DNA from: Gemmatimonadota bacterium
Lineage (GTDB): Bacteria > Gemmatimonadota > Gemmatimonadetes > Longimicrobiales > Gaopeijiaceae
Assembly (NCBI GenBank): GCA_009841475.1
Contig: VXLT01000272.1
Location: 1-33,683, forward strand
Direction: 5' to 3'
DNA length: 33,683 nt
Shown here piece by piece: positions 1-9,114 of the stretch; within the stretch, counting starts at the first letter, position 1, and every line of letters starts with the position of its first letter. Below the pieces are notes generated by a model. That model ran no database searches, had not been told where the DNA came from, and saw nothing but the letters and a program-made list of their open reading frames with translations. The translations under genes and the position numbers were made by a program.

Positions 1-276
1 CTCCACCACACCGACCCCCGTCACCACCCCGGCCCCCGGGGCGGCACCGTCGTAGAGGTCGTGCGCGACCAGGAGCCCCACCTCGGCCCAGGTTGCATCG
101 GGATCGAGCAGGAGGTGCAGCCTATCGCGTGCCGTCAGCTTCCCCCGTTCCCGCTGCCGCTGGATCTTCTCCGTGCCTCCGCCCAGCCTCAGACGGCGGC
201 GGAGGGCCAGCAGTTCGCGTCCCCGGCGTCCCATGCGCCCGGGGTGCGGGGAACGGTCCTGCGGAGGGTTGTCCAC
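1..276 (-). CDS. Acyl-CoA carboxylase beta (carboxyltransferase) subunit, N-terminal part, cut by window edge
   Basis: Reading the minus strand from a GTG at 276-274 gives 92 residues with no stop to the window edge. The segment GGGTEKIQRQRERGKLTARDR, then LLLDPD and a stretch ending PGAGVVTGVGVVE, match the N-terminus of propionyl/methylmalonyl-CoA carboxyltransferase subunits (about 510-540 residues). In that family this subunit moves carboxyl from biotin to acyl-CoA in the cytoplasm. An in-frame ATG at 234-232 is an alternative start; neither has a clear ribosome-binding site. The stop of the B12-binding subunit gene lies only 5 bases upstream, so the two are probably co-transcribed, linking carboxylation of propionyl-CoA to mutase chemistry. 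Acetyl-, propionyl- or methylcrotonyl-CoA specificity cannot be decided from this fragment. Confidence 0.85.
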   Translation of the reverse strand, partial: MDNPPQDRSPHPGRMGRRGRELLALRRRLRLGGGTEKIQRQRERGKLTARDRLHLLLDPDATWAEVGLLVAHDLYDGAAPGAGVVTGVGVVE

Positions 277-281
277 GGGAA

Positions 282-701
282 CTAGTACGGGTCCTCGCGC
301 TCGGCGAACCAGTCCCGGATGTACCCGACGGCGTCACCGGTGGAGGTCCCGGGGCCGAAGACCCGCCCCACGCCCAGCTCACCGAGCGCGGTGGCGTCCT
401 TGTCGGGGATGATCCCTCCCCCCGTCAGCAGCACGTGCTCCAGACCTTCCGCGTCGAGGAGTTCGCGAACCCGGGGGAAAAGGGTCATGTGGGCCCCGGA
501 AAGCACCGACATCGCCACTACGTCCACATCCTCCTGAACGGCGGCCGCGACCACCATCCCGGGCGTCTGGTGGAGCCCGGTGTAGATGACCTCGAAACCG
601 GCATCGCGAAAAGCGGCGGCGATGACCTTCGCACCCCGGTCGTGGCCGTCGAGGCCGGGCTTCGCCACCAGCACACGGATTCGCCTGTCGGAAACCGGCA
701 T
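282..701 (-). CDS. Methylmalonyl-CoA mutase small B12-binding subunit (stand-alone cobalamin-binding domain)
   Basis: A 139-residue protein consisting of only the cobalamin-binding Rossmann domain. The DxHxxG signature is visible as [10 protein letters not shown] near residue 15; its histidine is the lower axial cobalt ligand in the family. It is followed by SVLSGAH and GGGIIPDKD motifs typical of the mutase C-terminal domain. The ATG at 701-699 is chosen because [16 protein letters not shown] is the usual start; an open frame extends further upstream but is unlike the family. It would pair with a separate large catalytic subunit, not in this window, to interconvert methylmalonyl-CoA and succinyl-CoA. 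The adjacent carboxylase gene downstream supports a propionate role. Confidence 0.9.
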   Translation of the reverse strand: MPVSDRRIRVLVAKPGLDGHDRGAKVIAAAFRDAGFEVIYTGLHQTPGMVVAAAVQEDVDVVAMSVLSGAHMTLFPRVRELLDAEGLEHVLLTGGGIIPDKDATALGELGVGRVFGPGTSTGDAVGYIRDWFAEREDPY

Positions 702-827
702 CGAGGTTGTCTCAATCGGTGGTTGATCGAATGAACCGACTGCACCGGACGGACCCTGGCGCACCGGCATATTCCGGGGTGCCCTGACGGGACCCGCCTG
801 CAAGATACCGCCCCGGGGCCGGCGCGC

Positions 828-1556
828 TCAAGCCAGCTCGAACCCGCTCTCTTCGAGTTCGTGGCCCGCGTGGCTCTCCGCTGCGTCCACGATCCGGCCG
901 TCGAAGAGATGCACCGTGCGCTCGGCCATGTGCGCGTAGCGCGGATCGTGGGTCACCATGCAAATCGTCGCACCATCCGCGTGCAGTTCGCCGAGCAGCC
1001 TCATGACGGCCCGGCCGTTGCCCGAGTCCAGGTTCCCGGTCGGTTCGTCGGCGAGGAGGATCCCGGGCCGGCCGACAATCGCGCGGGCCACCGCAACTCT
1101 CTGCTGCTGTCCACCCGAGAGCTGCGACGGGTAGTGGCTCATTCGGGACGCCATCTCCACGCGGTCCAGCACCTCCCCGACCCGCACGCGCCGCTCCTTC
1201 GCGGACAGGCCACGGTAGGTCAGCGGGAGTTCGACGTTCTCGAAGACCGTGAGATCGCCGATGAGGTTGAAGGTCTGGAAGATGAAGCCTATCGCGCGGT
1301 TGCGAACCTCGGCCCGCGCGGTGGCGGAAAGCCGCTCGACCGCCTCGCCGTTCAACAGGTACCGTCCCTCGGTCGGCGAGTCGAGGAGGCCGAGAATCGA
1401 CAGCAGCGTGGTCTTGCCGCAACCCGACGGGCCGGCGATCGAGACGAACTCTCCGTGCGGGACGCTCAAGGTGACGCCGGCGAGGGCGTGGGTCTCCACC
1501 TCGTTGCCGCGAAACACCTTGCCGAGGCCGCTGAGCCTGATGATCGGGGTTGCCAT
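828..1556 (-). CDS. ABC transporter ATP-binding protein, LolD/MacB type
   Basis: A 242-residue ABC ATPase with Walker A GPSGCGKTT (about residues 42-50), signature LSGGQQQR, Walker B ILLADEPTGNLD and H-loop VTHD. The GNLDS and QTFNLI sequences place it with LolD/MacB/FtsE-type ATPases, which power mechanotransmission permeases for lipoprotein release or peptide/antibiotic export at the inner membrane. No partner permease is adjacent: upstream is divergent murB, downstream after 126 bases is the mutase subunit. It is therefore an orphan ATPase here and its substrate cannot be named. Confidence 0.9.
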   Translation of the reverse strand: MATPIIRLSGLGKVFRGNEVETHALAGVTLSVPHGEFVSIAGPSGCGKTTLLSILGLLDSPTEGRYLLNGEAVERLSATARAEVRNRAIGFIFQTFNLIGDLTVFENVELPLTYRGLSAKERRVRVGEVLDRVEMASRMSHYPSQLSGGQQQRVAVARAIVGRPGILLADEPTGNLDSGNGRAVMRLLGELHADGATICMVTHDPRYAHMAERTVHLFDGRIVDAAESHAGHELEESGFELA

Positions 1557-1716
1557 GACGAAAAGCTAACAGAGTCCGGGGCCCGGCGAGCCGCATTCGC
1601 AACCGGACCGGATGCGCCGGCGTGTCCGTCCCGGCGTTGTCGGGCGTTGCCAAGGCCGTGCGGATTTGGCGAAACTTCCCCATGCCGCGCCTCACCGATT
1701 CCGTCCGGGTCCACTC

Positions 1717-2667
1717 GTGAACGCACCCCCATCCCCGCTCCTTCGGCGCTACGCGGAGATCGTCGGACCGGAGCGTGTGCAGTGGGACGCACCGCTGGCT
1801 CCGCACACCACGTTCAGGATCGGCGGACCGGCGGACCTGTTCCACCGGGCCCGCACCACGGAGGAATTCTGCCGTGCGGTGGGCACTGCCCGCGAACTGG
1901 GGATCCCCAGTTTCGTGCTGGGCCGGGGGGCGAACATCCTCGTCGGGGACCGCGGGTTCCGGGGCGTCGTGATCCGCTGCGACATCACGAGTCTCGAGTT
2001 CAAGTCCGAAGGCAGGGTGATCGCGGGCGCCGGGCTCGACACCTTCCCCGACCTGATCAACGCGACGGTGTCGAGGGGGCTGGGAGGACTTCACCACTTC
2101 GTCGGGATCCCCAGCACCGTGGGGGGCGCGGTGTGGCAGAACCTGCACTTTCTTTCACCGGCGCCCGCGCGCGCGCGAACGATGTTCTGGGAGGAGTTCA
2201 TGGAGAGCGCCACGATCCTCACCCCAACGGGCGAGATCAGGACCGCCGACACGGACTACTTCCGCTTCGCGTACGACTACAGCATCATCCACGACACCGG
2301 CGACCTGGTCCTGGATGTCTCCCTGCGGCTGCTCCCGACTCCGCAGGACGAGCTGAGGCGGGTAATGCGCGAAAACCTGGAGTGGCGCGACAACAGCCAC
2401 CCGGACCTGTGGCTCTATCCGTGTGTGGGATCGATCTTCAAGAAGATCCAGGGAATCGGGGCGGGACGACTGATCGACGAATGCGGACTCAAGGGGCACG
2501 TCCACGGCGCCGCCGGCATCTTCCACAAGCACGCCAACATCATCGTGAACCACGGGGGCGCGACCGCCGCCGAGGTCCTCACGCTCATCGATCTGGCCCG
2601 GACCACGGTGGCGCGCGAGACCGGCTACGAGCTGGAAACCGAAATCGGCATGGTCGGGGAGTTCTGA
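1717..2667 (+). CDS. murB: UDP-N-acetylenolpyruvoylglucosamine reductase (MurB)
   Basis: A 316-residue cytoplasmic flavoenzyme that reduces UDP-GlcNAc-enolpyruvate to UDP-MurNAc with NADPH in peptidoglycan synthesis. Visible are the FAD-binding segments TTFRIGGPADLF, LGRGANILV and GIPSTVGGAVWQN, the serine-containing GSIFKK loop, the KHANIIVN segment and the C-terminal LETEIGMVG that carries the catalytic glutamate in the family. The usual YR.S motif of the insert region reads YDYS here and an extra stretch precedes it, so this is a divergent MurB. GTG 1717 is chosen because VNAPPSPLLRRYAEIVG looks like a normal N-terminus; the frame is open upstream to 1612 but that part is unlike the family. 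It is transcribed divergently from the LolD-type ATPase. Confidence 0.88.
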   Translation: MNAPPSPLLRRYAEIVGPERVQWDAPLAPHTTFRIGGPADLFHRARTTEEFCRAVGTARELGIPSFVLGRGANILVGDRGFRGVVIRCDITSLEFKSEGRVIAGAGLDTFPDLINATVSRGLGGLHHFVGIPSTVGGAVWQNLHFLSPAPARARTMFWEEFMESATILTPTGEIRTADTDYFRFAYDYSIIHDTGDLVLDVSLRLLPTPQDELRRVMRENLEWRDNSHPDLWLYPCVGSIFKKIQGIGAGRLIDECGLKGHVHGAAGIFHKHANIIVNHGGATAAEVLTLIDLARTTVARETGYELETEIGMVGEF

Positions 2668-2695
2668 GCCCGGCTCAGCGGCCCCGGGCCCTGGC

Positions 2696-4069
2696 TTATC
2701 CCATCGAACCCGAGACGGCGAAGCGTTCCAGCGGGCCGCGGAAGCGTACCCACATCCTCCAGAGGAGCATGACCGCGACCGCCCCCAGCCCCGCTGCCAG
2801 TCCCCACCACAGACCCACCGGACCCGCGCCCATGCGGAAGCCCAGCAGAAGACTGATCGGCAGCCCGAAGGCCCAGAAGCCGAGGACGTTGTAGATCATT
2901 GGCCGCAGCGTATCGGCGACGCCCCTGAGGGCGCCGGTACACACCACCTGCAGACCGTCGACGAGCTGGAACATCCCGGCAACCGGGATCAGTACCATCG
3001 CCACGTGCGCGACCTCGGCCTGGGTCGTGAACTGTGCGGCAAGCGGCCCCGGAAGCGTCAGGAAGATCGCGGCCGTGACCGACATCACCGCGCAGCACAC
3101 CAGGATGGCGCCGCCCGCGTAGCGCCGCGCCGCACCGGGCCGCCCCTCTCCCACCGCGCGTCCCACCAGGACGGCCGCGGCTTGCGAAATCCCGAGCGGG
3201 ATCATGAAGGCGAACGCGGCCAGGTTCAGCGCGATCTGGTGGCCGGCCAGCGCCGACGTGCCGAGCCATCCCATGGCGATCCCCGTGGCGCCGAAGGCCC
3301 CGAATTCGAGGAAGAGCTGGAGTCCGATCGGACAGCCCAGGCGCGCGATTCGCCACAGTGCCGCGATCCGCAGCACCTCGCGGCCCGCCCCGCGCAGATA
3401 GGGAGCCAGGAGCCGCAGTCCCAGAGCGAGGACCACGATGCACATGAACCACCGGGAGATGCTGGTGGCCCAACCGGAGCCGACGGCGCCCATCGCGGGG
3501 GCCCCCAGATTGCCGAAGACGAGGACCCAATTGGCGAACACGTTCAGCAGGTTCGCGAGTACGATCGTCCAGACGACGGGCGCGACCCTGCCCAGCGCCT
3601 GGAGCACCTGCCGAAACACCACGAAGCCGTAGAAGGGCCACATCCCCGCGATCAGGGCATGGGCGTAACCGGCGGCGACCGGCACGACCTGTGCCGGCTG
3701 CCCGAGAAGGGCGAGGACCGGCTCCGCGACGGCCAGCGCCACCGTGGCGACCAGGGTGAGCACCACGCTCAGCACGAGGCCGCGCTGCACCGAGACCCGT
3801 ACCTCCGCCTGGTCCCCAGCGCCGAACGCCTGCGACACCAGCGGGTCCAGCGCCAGCAGAAGCCCCATCCCGAACACCGCTACCCCGAAGAAGTAGAGAT
3901 TCCCCAGAGTGACCGCCGCCAGCTGCGTTTCGGTGACCCGGCCCACCATCGCCGTGTCCACCAGCCCCTGCGATACGAGGCCCATCTGCACCACCGCCAC
4001 CGGCAGTGCCAGCGACGCGAGGCGCCGAATCTCCGCACGCGACGGACGGAAGGCGCGAATGGTGGACAC
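2696..4069 (-). CDS. MATE family multidrug/toxin efflux transporter (NorM-like)
   Basis: A 457-residue polytopic membrane protein with about 12 hydrophobic segments in two repeats, as in MATE exporters that extrude cationic drugs or metabolites using Na+ or H+ gradients. Family features include LPVAVVQMGLVSQGLVDTAM in the first helix, LDPLVSQAFGAGD after the second and the related segment in the second half. GTG 4069 is chosen: an AGGG stands 8 bases upstream and the protein then starts just before helix 1. A further GTG at 4129 would add 20 unlikely residues. It converges with murB, with 28 bases between the stops. No adjacent regulator is visible. Confidence 0.88.
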   Translation of the reverse strand: MSTIRAFRPSRAEIRRLASLALPVAVVQMGLVSQGLVDTAMVGRVTETQLAAVTLGNLYFFGVAVFGMGLLLALDPLVSQAFGAGDQAEVRVSVQRGLVLSVVLTLVATVALAVAEPVLALLGQPAQVVPVAAGYAHALIAGMWPFYGFVVFRQVLQALGRVAPVVWTIVLANLLNVFANWVLVFGNLGAPAMGAVGSGWATSISRWFMCIVVLALGLRLLAPYLRGAGREVLRIAALWRIARLGCPIGLQLFLEFGAFGATGIAMGWLGTSALAGHQIALNLAAFAFMIPLGISQAAAVLVGRAVGEGRPGAARRYAGGAILVCCAVMSVTAAIFLTLPGPLAAQFTTQAEVAHVAMVLIPVAGMFQLVDGLQVVCTGALRGVADTLRPMIYNVLGFWAFGLPISLLLGFRMGAGPVGLWWGLAAGLGAVAVMLLWRMWVRFRGPLERFAVSGSMG

Positions 4070-4174
4070 TTTGAGAACCCTGGTCAGTCCCGGGAAGCGT
4101 CCATGCCGACGGGGAGCGCGCAGGGGCACCTAACCTGCCGAACCGCGGGACGCTGTTCCACGGGTTGGCGGCGG

Positions 4175-6406
4175 TCAGGCAACGCCGGTGGCGAGGTGGC
4201 TCTTGCGTGGCAGCGTAATCACGAACTCGGTGAATTCGCCCGGTTTCGTGTCCACCTCCAGCTTCCCCCCGTGCTCCTCGATGATCTCGTGCGAGATCGA
4301 GAGTCCCAGTCCGGTGCCCCCGGTGCCCGTCTTGGTGGTAAAGAAGGGATCGAAGATCTTTCCGAGCACCTCGTCCGGTATCCCGGTGCCGTTGTCGCGT
4401 ATCGTGACCCGGACCTTCCTCTCGTCCGCTTCGGTCTTGACCCTCACCGTCGGGAGATAGCTGGGGTCTTCCTCCTTCTGACGACGGACGTGCGTGGCCT
4501 GGCATGCGTTGGTCACCACGTTGAGAAAGACCCGGCTCAGATCGCGCGCGATCGCCTCGACCTCGCCCGCGTTGGGATCGAACTCCTTGATCATGTCCAC
4601 GTTGAAGGTGGAGTCGACACCCCGCATCCCGTGATACGCGAGCCTGGCATACTCGTCCACCATCGCGTTGATATCAACGGCTTCGGACTCTCCGGAATCA
4701 TCGCGGGAGTGTGCGAGCATCCCCTCGACGATGCTGTTGGCGCGCCGCCCGTGCTCATTCACCTTGACGACGTTCGTGTTGAGGTCGTCGAGGATCTCCT
4801 CGATGAACTCCTTGTCGGGTTCACCGTTGCCGTCCTCGCCCCCGGCCAGCTCCTCGCGCAGCTCCTCGATGAGTTCGGTGGACAGCATCGCGAAGTTGTT
4901 CACGAAGTTGAGCGGGTTGCGGATCTCGTGCGCGATTCCGGCGGTGAGTGCACCCAGGGAAGCGAGCTTCTCCTGCTTGACGACCTGCTGCTGGGTGCGC
5001 CTCAGGTTCTCCAGCGTGTCCTCGAGCTCGTCGTTCTTCGACTGCACCTCGTCGGCCAGCTTCTCGACCAGGTTGAGGCGCTGCACCTCCACCGCATGCT
5101 GCCGGAAGACCTCGAGCGCTCCGGCCATGTCCGTGAGCTCGTCGTTGCCCTCGATCTGCACCTGGACCTCGAGGTCGCCCTTCGACATGCGCCGGGTCGC
5201 GTCGGAGAGGTGCCCCATCCGCACGAGGAGCCGTTCGCCGAAGAACTTCCAGGCCACGACGCCGAGGGTGATCGTCAGGACAGTGACGGTCAGAAGGAAC
5301 CAGACGCCCACCTGGACGAGTGTGTTGGAGCGGTCCGCCGCCTGCTGGGCGTCCGCTTCGACGCCGCCCGTGAGCGTCTGAACCTGGTTGACCAGCTCCG
5401 TCGTGACCCGGTTGCCGCGCGCGACCAGCGAGTCGGCGGCGGCCACCTGCTGCAGCTCGGCGGTCCGGGTGGCGAAAACACCATCCGGCGCACTGTACAG
5501 GTCCCGGAGTTCGCTGACGAATCCCTGCAGCCTGTCGCGGGGCCGGCGGCGGATCGCACCGAGTGCGTCGGTGATATCCGTGAATGCGGCGTCGACCCGC
5601 TCGCGGGTTGCCCGCAGCCCCTGAACATCGTTCTCGGTCATCGCCTGCGCGATTAAGGCCGTGGCACGGTTCCAAGCCGCCTTGAACTCGGAGAGCCCGT
5701 CCTTGTGGTCGAGTTCCGCGACAGTTCGGCGCTGCGACGCGGGCACCGGCGAATCGGTCAGTTCACGCAGCCCGGTCCGCATGAAGTAGTACTGGTCGTC
5801 GATCTCTCCTTCCAACTCGCGGTCCACGGTATTGCCCACATCTCCCAACCGTGCCTCCTGCGTATCCAGGTTACGTTGGTGGTTCATGCGGGTGAACACC
5901 GACTGGTAGATCTCCCCCACGATCGCCGCGAGGCTGTCGGCGAGCGGAACCACCTCCTGTCCGCGGCCCGCGTCCGCCCGCCCCATCGCCAGGGCCGCGG
6001 AAACCTCGTCGACCGCGATCCTGAGAAGGCTCTGTGTTTCTTCCACCTGAAGCCGCACGTTGTCCAGGTCATCCGGGGTCACGGCGGCCAGCAACCCGGG
6101 TGTGGCGCGGCCCAGATCGGCGCTGCTGCGCGCCACATCGACCGCACCCACCAGCGCCGGCATGTACTCTTCCGCAACCTGCGTCTGGCGGTTGCTCACG
6201 ATCGACATCAGGATCAGCGCCAGCACGATGGAAACGACCGTTAGCAGCACACCCCCACCCAGCCCCAGCACGATCTGCGTACCGATACCGAACCGTCCCC
6301 CGGTCGCTTCGCGAATCCGGTCGCCCAGACGGCTGGGAAGTCGTGGCAGTATCCACTCGAAGGCCGAGTGCAGGCGGTGGTCGAGTGTCTTCCTGGAATC
6401 CGTCAT
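4175..6406 (-). CDS. Membrane sensor histidine kinase with large periplasmic helical domain and HAMP
   Basis: 743 residues. Transmembrane helices at about 44-68 and 364-386 enclose a roughly 295-residue, mostly helical periplasmic sensor. A HAMP domain (about 387-440) and coiled coil follow. The dimerisation domain carries His493 in IAHEIRNPLNF, with an acidic insert at 520-535. The ATPase domain has the N box (NVVTNACQA), G1 (DNGTGIP) and G2 (GGTGLGLS). The HEIRNPLN style resembles two-component kinases of the NtrB/ZraS group. Its start overlaps the stop of the solute-binding lipoprotein gene, which itself overlaps the response-regulator phosphatase gene, so all three are one operon. The obvious model is that the binding protein presents ligand to this kinase, which phosphorylates the RsbU-like regulator; this is inference. 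Confidence 0.92.
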   Translation of the reverse strand: MTDSRKTLDHRLHSAFEWILPRLPSRLGDRIREATGGRFGIGTQIVLGLGGGVLLTVVSIVLALILMSIVSNRQTQVAEEYMPALVGAVDVARSSADLGRATPGLLAAVTPDDLDNVRLQVEETQSLLRIAVDEVSAALAMGRADAGRGQEVVPLADSLAAIVGEIYQSVFTRMNHQRNLDTQEARLGDVGNTVDRELEGEIDDQYYFMRTGLRELTDSPVPASQRRTVAELDHKDGLSEFKAAWNRATALIAQAMTENDVQGLRATRERVDAAFTDITDALGAIRRRPRDRLQGFVSELRDLYSAPDGVFATRTAELQQVAAADSLVARGNRVTTELVNQVQTLTGGVEADAQQAADRSNTLVQVGVWFLLTVTVLTITLGVVAWKFFGERLLVRMGHLSDATRRMSKGDLEVQVQIEGNDELTDMAGALEVFRQHAVEVQRLNLVEKLADEVQSKNDELEDTLENLRRTQQQVVKQEKLASLGALTAGIAHEIRNPLNFVNNFAMLSTELIEELREELAGGEDGNGEPDKEFIEEILDDLNTNVVKVNEHGRRANSIVEGMLAHSRDDSGESEAVDINAMVDEYARLAYHGMRGVDSTFNVDMIKEFDPNAGEVEAIARDLSRVFLNVVTNACQATHVRRQKEEDPSYLPTVRVKTEADERKVRVTIRDNGTGIPDEVLGKIFDPFFTTKTGTGGTGLGLSISHEIIEEHGGKLEVDTKPGEFTEFVITLPRKSHLATGVA

Positions 6407-7686
6407 CGGGAAAGCTCGTCAACGCGAACGAAACGGCCCTGCCTGATCACGGTCAGAAAGACCTCGTCCGATCCCTGGTTGTCCTCTGGACCGTATTCCA
6501 CCATGAAGCCGCCGAGATCGATCGGGCCCGCCTCGGCCAGGGTTTGCAGGAACGCTTCCCTGGTTGGCGGGTCGCCATCCGGTTCGGTGGACATGCCAAG
6601 TACCTGCACCACAAGCCGGCCGGCCAGGTATCCTTCCAGGGAGACGAAGCCGGGCTGGGCGCTCCCGTCGATCGCGCGCAGCGCCGCCTGGTAGCTCGCG
6701 ACGACCGGGATCGAGGTGTCGCGGGGAAGCGGAACTACCTGGGTCACCACGACGCCCTCCCCGGACTCCCCGAGTTCATTGAGGAGACCATTGCTCCCCA
6801 CGAAGGAGAGGTTCACGAACACGGCTCCGAGCCCGGTCTTGCGAGCCCACCTGATGAACTCGGCGGCGGGGCGGTACGCGCCAATGATAATCACCGCCTG
6901 CGGGCGCGATTCCTGGAGCCTCAGAAGCGCCCGCTTCACCGCGATCGTGTTGCGGACGTAGGTTCCGGCTCCGACGAGCGCCATGTCGCGCCGTTCCAGG
7001 GCCTGCACCACCCCGTTCAGCCCCGCGAGGCCGTAGGTGTCGTCCTGGTACAGGATGGCGATGCGGCTGAAGCCGAGGTCGGTCGTGAGCCGCTCCACCA
7101 TCCATTCGGTTTCCTGGTTGTAGGACGCACGCAGATTGACCACGTACCGCTGGTCGTCGCGCCGCAGCAGGGAGGCGCCGGTGAACGCGCCGATGTATGG
7201 TACTCTGCTTTCACTTGCGATCGGCTCGGCGACGTTGGAAGTGGGGGTACCCACGGCCCCGATCAGACCGAAAACCCCGACACTATCAATCAGTTCCCGC
7301 GTGTTTTCAACCGCCAACTCCGACTCGTAGCGGTCGTCCCGCGACTGCAGTTTGAGCAGGCGGCCGTGCACGCCTCCGTCACGGTTGGCCTCCTCGAAGG
7401 CGGCGAGAACGCCCAGACGCATGTCGGTGCCCAGTCCCTCTGTCGCGCCGCTAAGCGCTGCCGACTGCCCGAAGACGATCGAGTCATCGAAGACGCCCTC
7501 AGCGGCAAGCAGATCTTCCGGGGCGGCCTGGGGATCCCCTGCACCTGACTGCTGCTCCGGAGACCGGTTTGCCGAGGTAGCCGCGGAAGCTCCATCCGCT
7601 GCAGAACCCCCGCCCTCTCCGGCGCACGCCCAGGCCAGCACCACCAGCGCGAGCAGGCGCCGGAGCGGCGGGCGCGGCCGTTCCAT
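6403..7686 (-). CDS. Branched-chain amino acid-type solute-binding lipoprotein (periplasmic binding protein, family 6)
   Basis: 427 residues. A positively charged N-terminus, hydrophobic stretch and cysteine (LAWAC, about residue 21) suggest a lipoprotein. After a low-complexity Ala/Gly/Ser linker comes a type I periplasmic binding fold: IVFGQSAALSG, DGGVHGRLL, GLIGAVGTPTS and YIGAFTGASLLR are standard for Leu/Ile/Val- or amide-binding proteins. ATG 7686 is chosen; its A is the last base of the preceding TGA stop. No permease or ATPase genes accompany it. Instead it sits between a response regulator and a histidine kinase, overlapping both, which suggests a sensory rather than a transport role. 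The ligand is unknown. Confidence 0.88.
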   Translation of the reverse strand: MERPRPPLRRLLALVVLAWACAGEGGGSAADGASAATSANRSPEQQSGAGDPQAAPEDLLAAEGVFDDSIVFGQSAALSGATEGLGTDMRLGVLAAFEEANRDGGVHGRLLKLQSRDDRYESELAVENTRELIDSVGVFGLIGAVGTPTSNVAEPIASESRVPYIGAFTGASLLRRDDQRYVVNLRASYNQETEWMVERLTTDLGFSRIAILYQDDTYGLAGLNGVVQALERRDMALVGAGTYVRNTIAVKRALLRLQESRPQAVIIIGAYRPAAEFIRWARKTGLGAVFVNLSFVGSNGLLNELGESGEGVVVTQVVPLPRDTSIPVVASYQAALRAIDGSAQPGFVSLEGYLAGRLVVQVLGMSTEPDGDPPTREAFLQTLAEAGPIDLGGFMVEYGPEDNQGSDEVFLTVIRQGRFVRVDELSR

Positions 7687-8843
7687 CAATCCTCCGTGCG
7701 AGCGTACCGGAGGCACAGACAGGTGATGTCGTCGGATTGCGGGGCCTCGCCGGCGTGGACCCGCACCGCATCCACCACCCTTTCGCTGAAGGCCTCTGCG
7801 TTGGAGCCCGCGACCTGCTCGAGGACCTCCGCCAGCGCATCGTCCCCGAACTCTTCCCCCGCCTCGTTCATCGCCTCGGTGATTCCGTCGGTGTAGAAGA
7901 AGACCACGTCACCCGGCTCAAGCTCGATCGCGCCCCCGGGGAATTCGAAGCCGGGGAGCACAGCGAGGACGATGCCCGAGTCGCAGTCGATCTGCTCCAC
8001 GCTGCCGTCAGTCCTCACGACATACGGCAGATTGTGCCCCCCGTTCGCGAACTCCAACAGGCCGCTGACGGGGTTGAAGGTGGCATAGAAGAGCGTCACG
8101 AACATTGACTCCTCGTTGGACTCTACCAACAGCCTGTTGACCTCCGCGACCGCCGTGGCCGGGTCGGCCTCTCCGATGGCGGTCCCCTTCATGAGCGTCC
8201 GGCTCACCATCATGAAGAGCGCTGCCGGCACCCCCTTGCCCGAGACGTCGGCCATGACGATTCCCATCTTGTCGTCTTCGAGCCTGAAGAAATCGTAGAA
8301 GTCGCCGCCCACCTCGAGCGCGGGAGTCATGGAGGCGTGGATCTCGAAACGGGTATCCGTCGGGAAGACGGTCGGAAGGATGGACTCCTGCATCCGGGCC
8401 GCCACGCCGAGTTCCCGGCGTATTGCGACCAGCTCGTCCCGCGAACGCAGTGCTTCGCGCATGACCTCGAGGTGCGCGAGCGTCTTCGCGATCGTCGTTT
8501 CCAGGTCCGAAAAGTCGATCGGCTTGGTGATGAAGTCGAAGGCGCCGCGGTTCATCGCGGTGCGGATGTTCTTCATGTCCCCGTAGGCGGTGACGATGAC
8601 CGCCCTGAGGTCCCGGTTCAGTTCGTTCAACTGATGGAGGAGGGTCAGCCCGTCCATCTGCGGCATGTTGATGTCGGACAGTACCATGTCCACATCGTCG
8701 TGCGTCTTGAGCTGTTCGAGCGCCTCGACCCCGTTCTGGGCGAAGATCAGGGTGAGCGCTCCAGAGCGGATCTTCCGGCGGAACTTCTGCCGCAGCAGGA
8801 TCTCCAGGTCGGGCTCGTCGTCAACCACCAGGATCTTCGCCAC
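7686..8843 (-). CDS. Response regulator with PP2C-type (RsbU/SpoIIE) serine phosphatase output
   Basis: 385 residues from GTG 8843. The receiver domain has the acidic pair in LVVDDE (residues 8-9), phospho-acceptor Asp57 in LSDINMPQMDG, VTAYGD and the lysine of TKPID. A short helical linker leads to a PP2C/SpoIIE phosphatase domain with metal-binding GGDFYD (about 179-184), MADVSGKG (about 196-203) and a late DDITCL. Such proteins dephosphorylate a STAS anti-anti-sigma factor when the receiver is phosphorylated. GTG 8843 follows a GGAGGT by about 9 bases and gives the usual VAKILVVDDE start; GTG 8852 is possible but its spacing is poor. The kinase lies in the same operon, and the likely STAS target and its kinase are divergent just upstream. 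Confidence 0.92.
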   Translation of the reverse strand: MAKILVVDDEPDLEILLRQKFRRKIRSGALTLIFAQNGVEALEQLKTHDDVDMVLSDINMPQMDGLTLLHQLNELNRDLRAVIVTAYGDMKNIRTAMNRGAFDFITKPIDFSDLETTIAKTLAHLEVMREALRSRDELVAIRRELGVAARMQESILPTVFPTDTRFEIHASMTPALEVGGDFYDFFRLEDDKMGIVMADVSGKGVPAALFMMVSRTLMKGTAIGEADPATAVAEVNRLLVESNEESMFVTLFYATFNPVSGLLEFANGGHNLPYVVRTDGSVEQIDCDSGIVLAVLPGFEFPGGAIELEPGDVVFFYTDGITEAMNEAGEEFGDDALAEVLEQVAGSNAEAFSERVVDAVRVHAGEAPQSDDITCLCLRYARTED

Positions 8844-9114
8844 GCTGTTCACACCTCCACCGGATTGGGCACCGGCAGGCCGCAAGGGTCGGAATTGCGC
8901 CGCGCACGGAGTTCCGTGGCGCGAAAAGCCGATCCAATGTAGCCTATTCCCTACCGGTCCGCATTACCCCGGTTCTGGACTTGTGGTCGCTTGGCCAGTA
9001 GCTTTTGGGCGACAGTTTAGCCGGACCGGCCGGCGGGGGCGCGCAGGACGGCGTCTCCGGGACGCACGGCCGGTGAGTGCAGGGTGCCGACAACTCCCTC
9101 GGAGGAGGAAAAGG
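8844..9114. promoter_or_regulatory. Divergent intergenic region between phosphatase and anti-sigma kinase genes
   Basis: This 271-base region must hold the promoters of both signalling operons. I see strong ribosome-binding sites at each end: GGAGGT on the minus strand at about 8853-8858, and GGAGGAGG at 9101-9108 on the plus strand. No confident -35/-10 pair or operator is recognisable by eye. Confidence 0.4.

Noticed and set aside
861-2894. Long plus-strand open frame of 677 codons
   Set aside because: It lies antisense to the LolD-type ATPase and out of frame with murB, both strongly supported; no family features.
3005-5656. Long plus-strand open frame of 883 codons
   Set aside because: It lies opposite the MATE and histidine kinase genes, which have clear motifs. 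The product is rich in His, Arg and Asp with no domain, as expected for a shadow in high-GC DNA.
6403-7686. Amino-acid ABC importer operon
   Set aside because: No permease or ATPase genes are linked; overlaps with kinase and regulator genes favour a sensing role.
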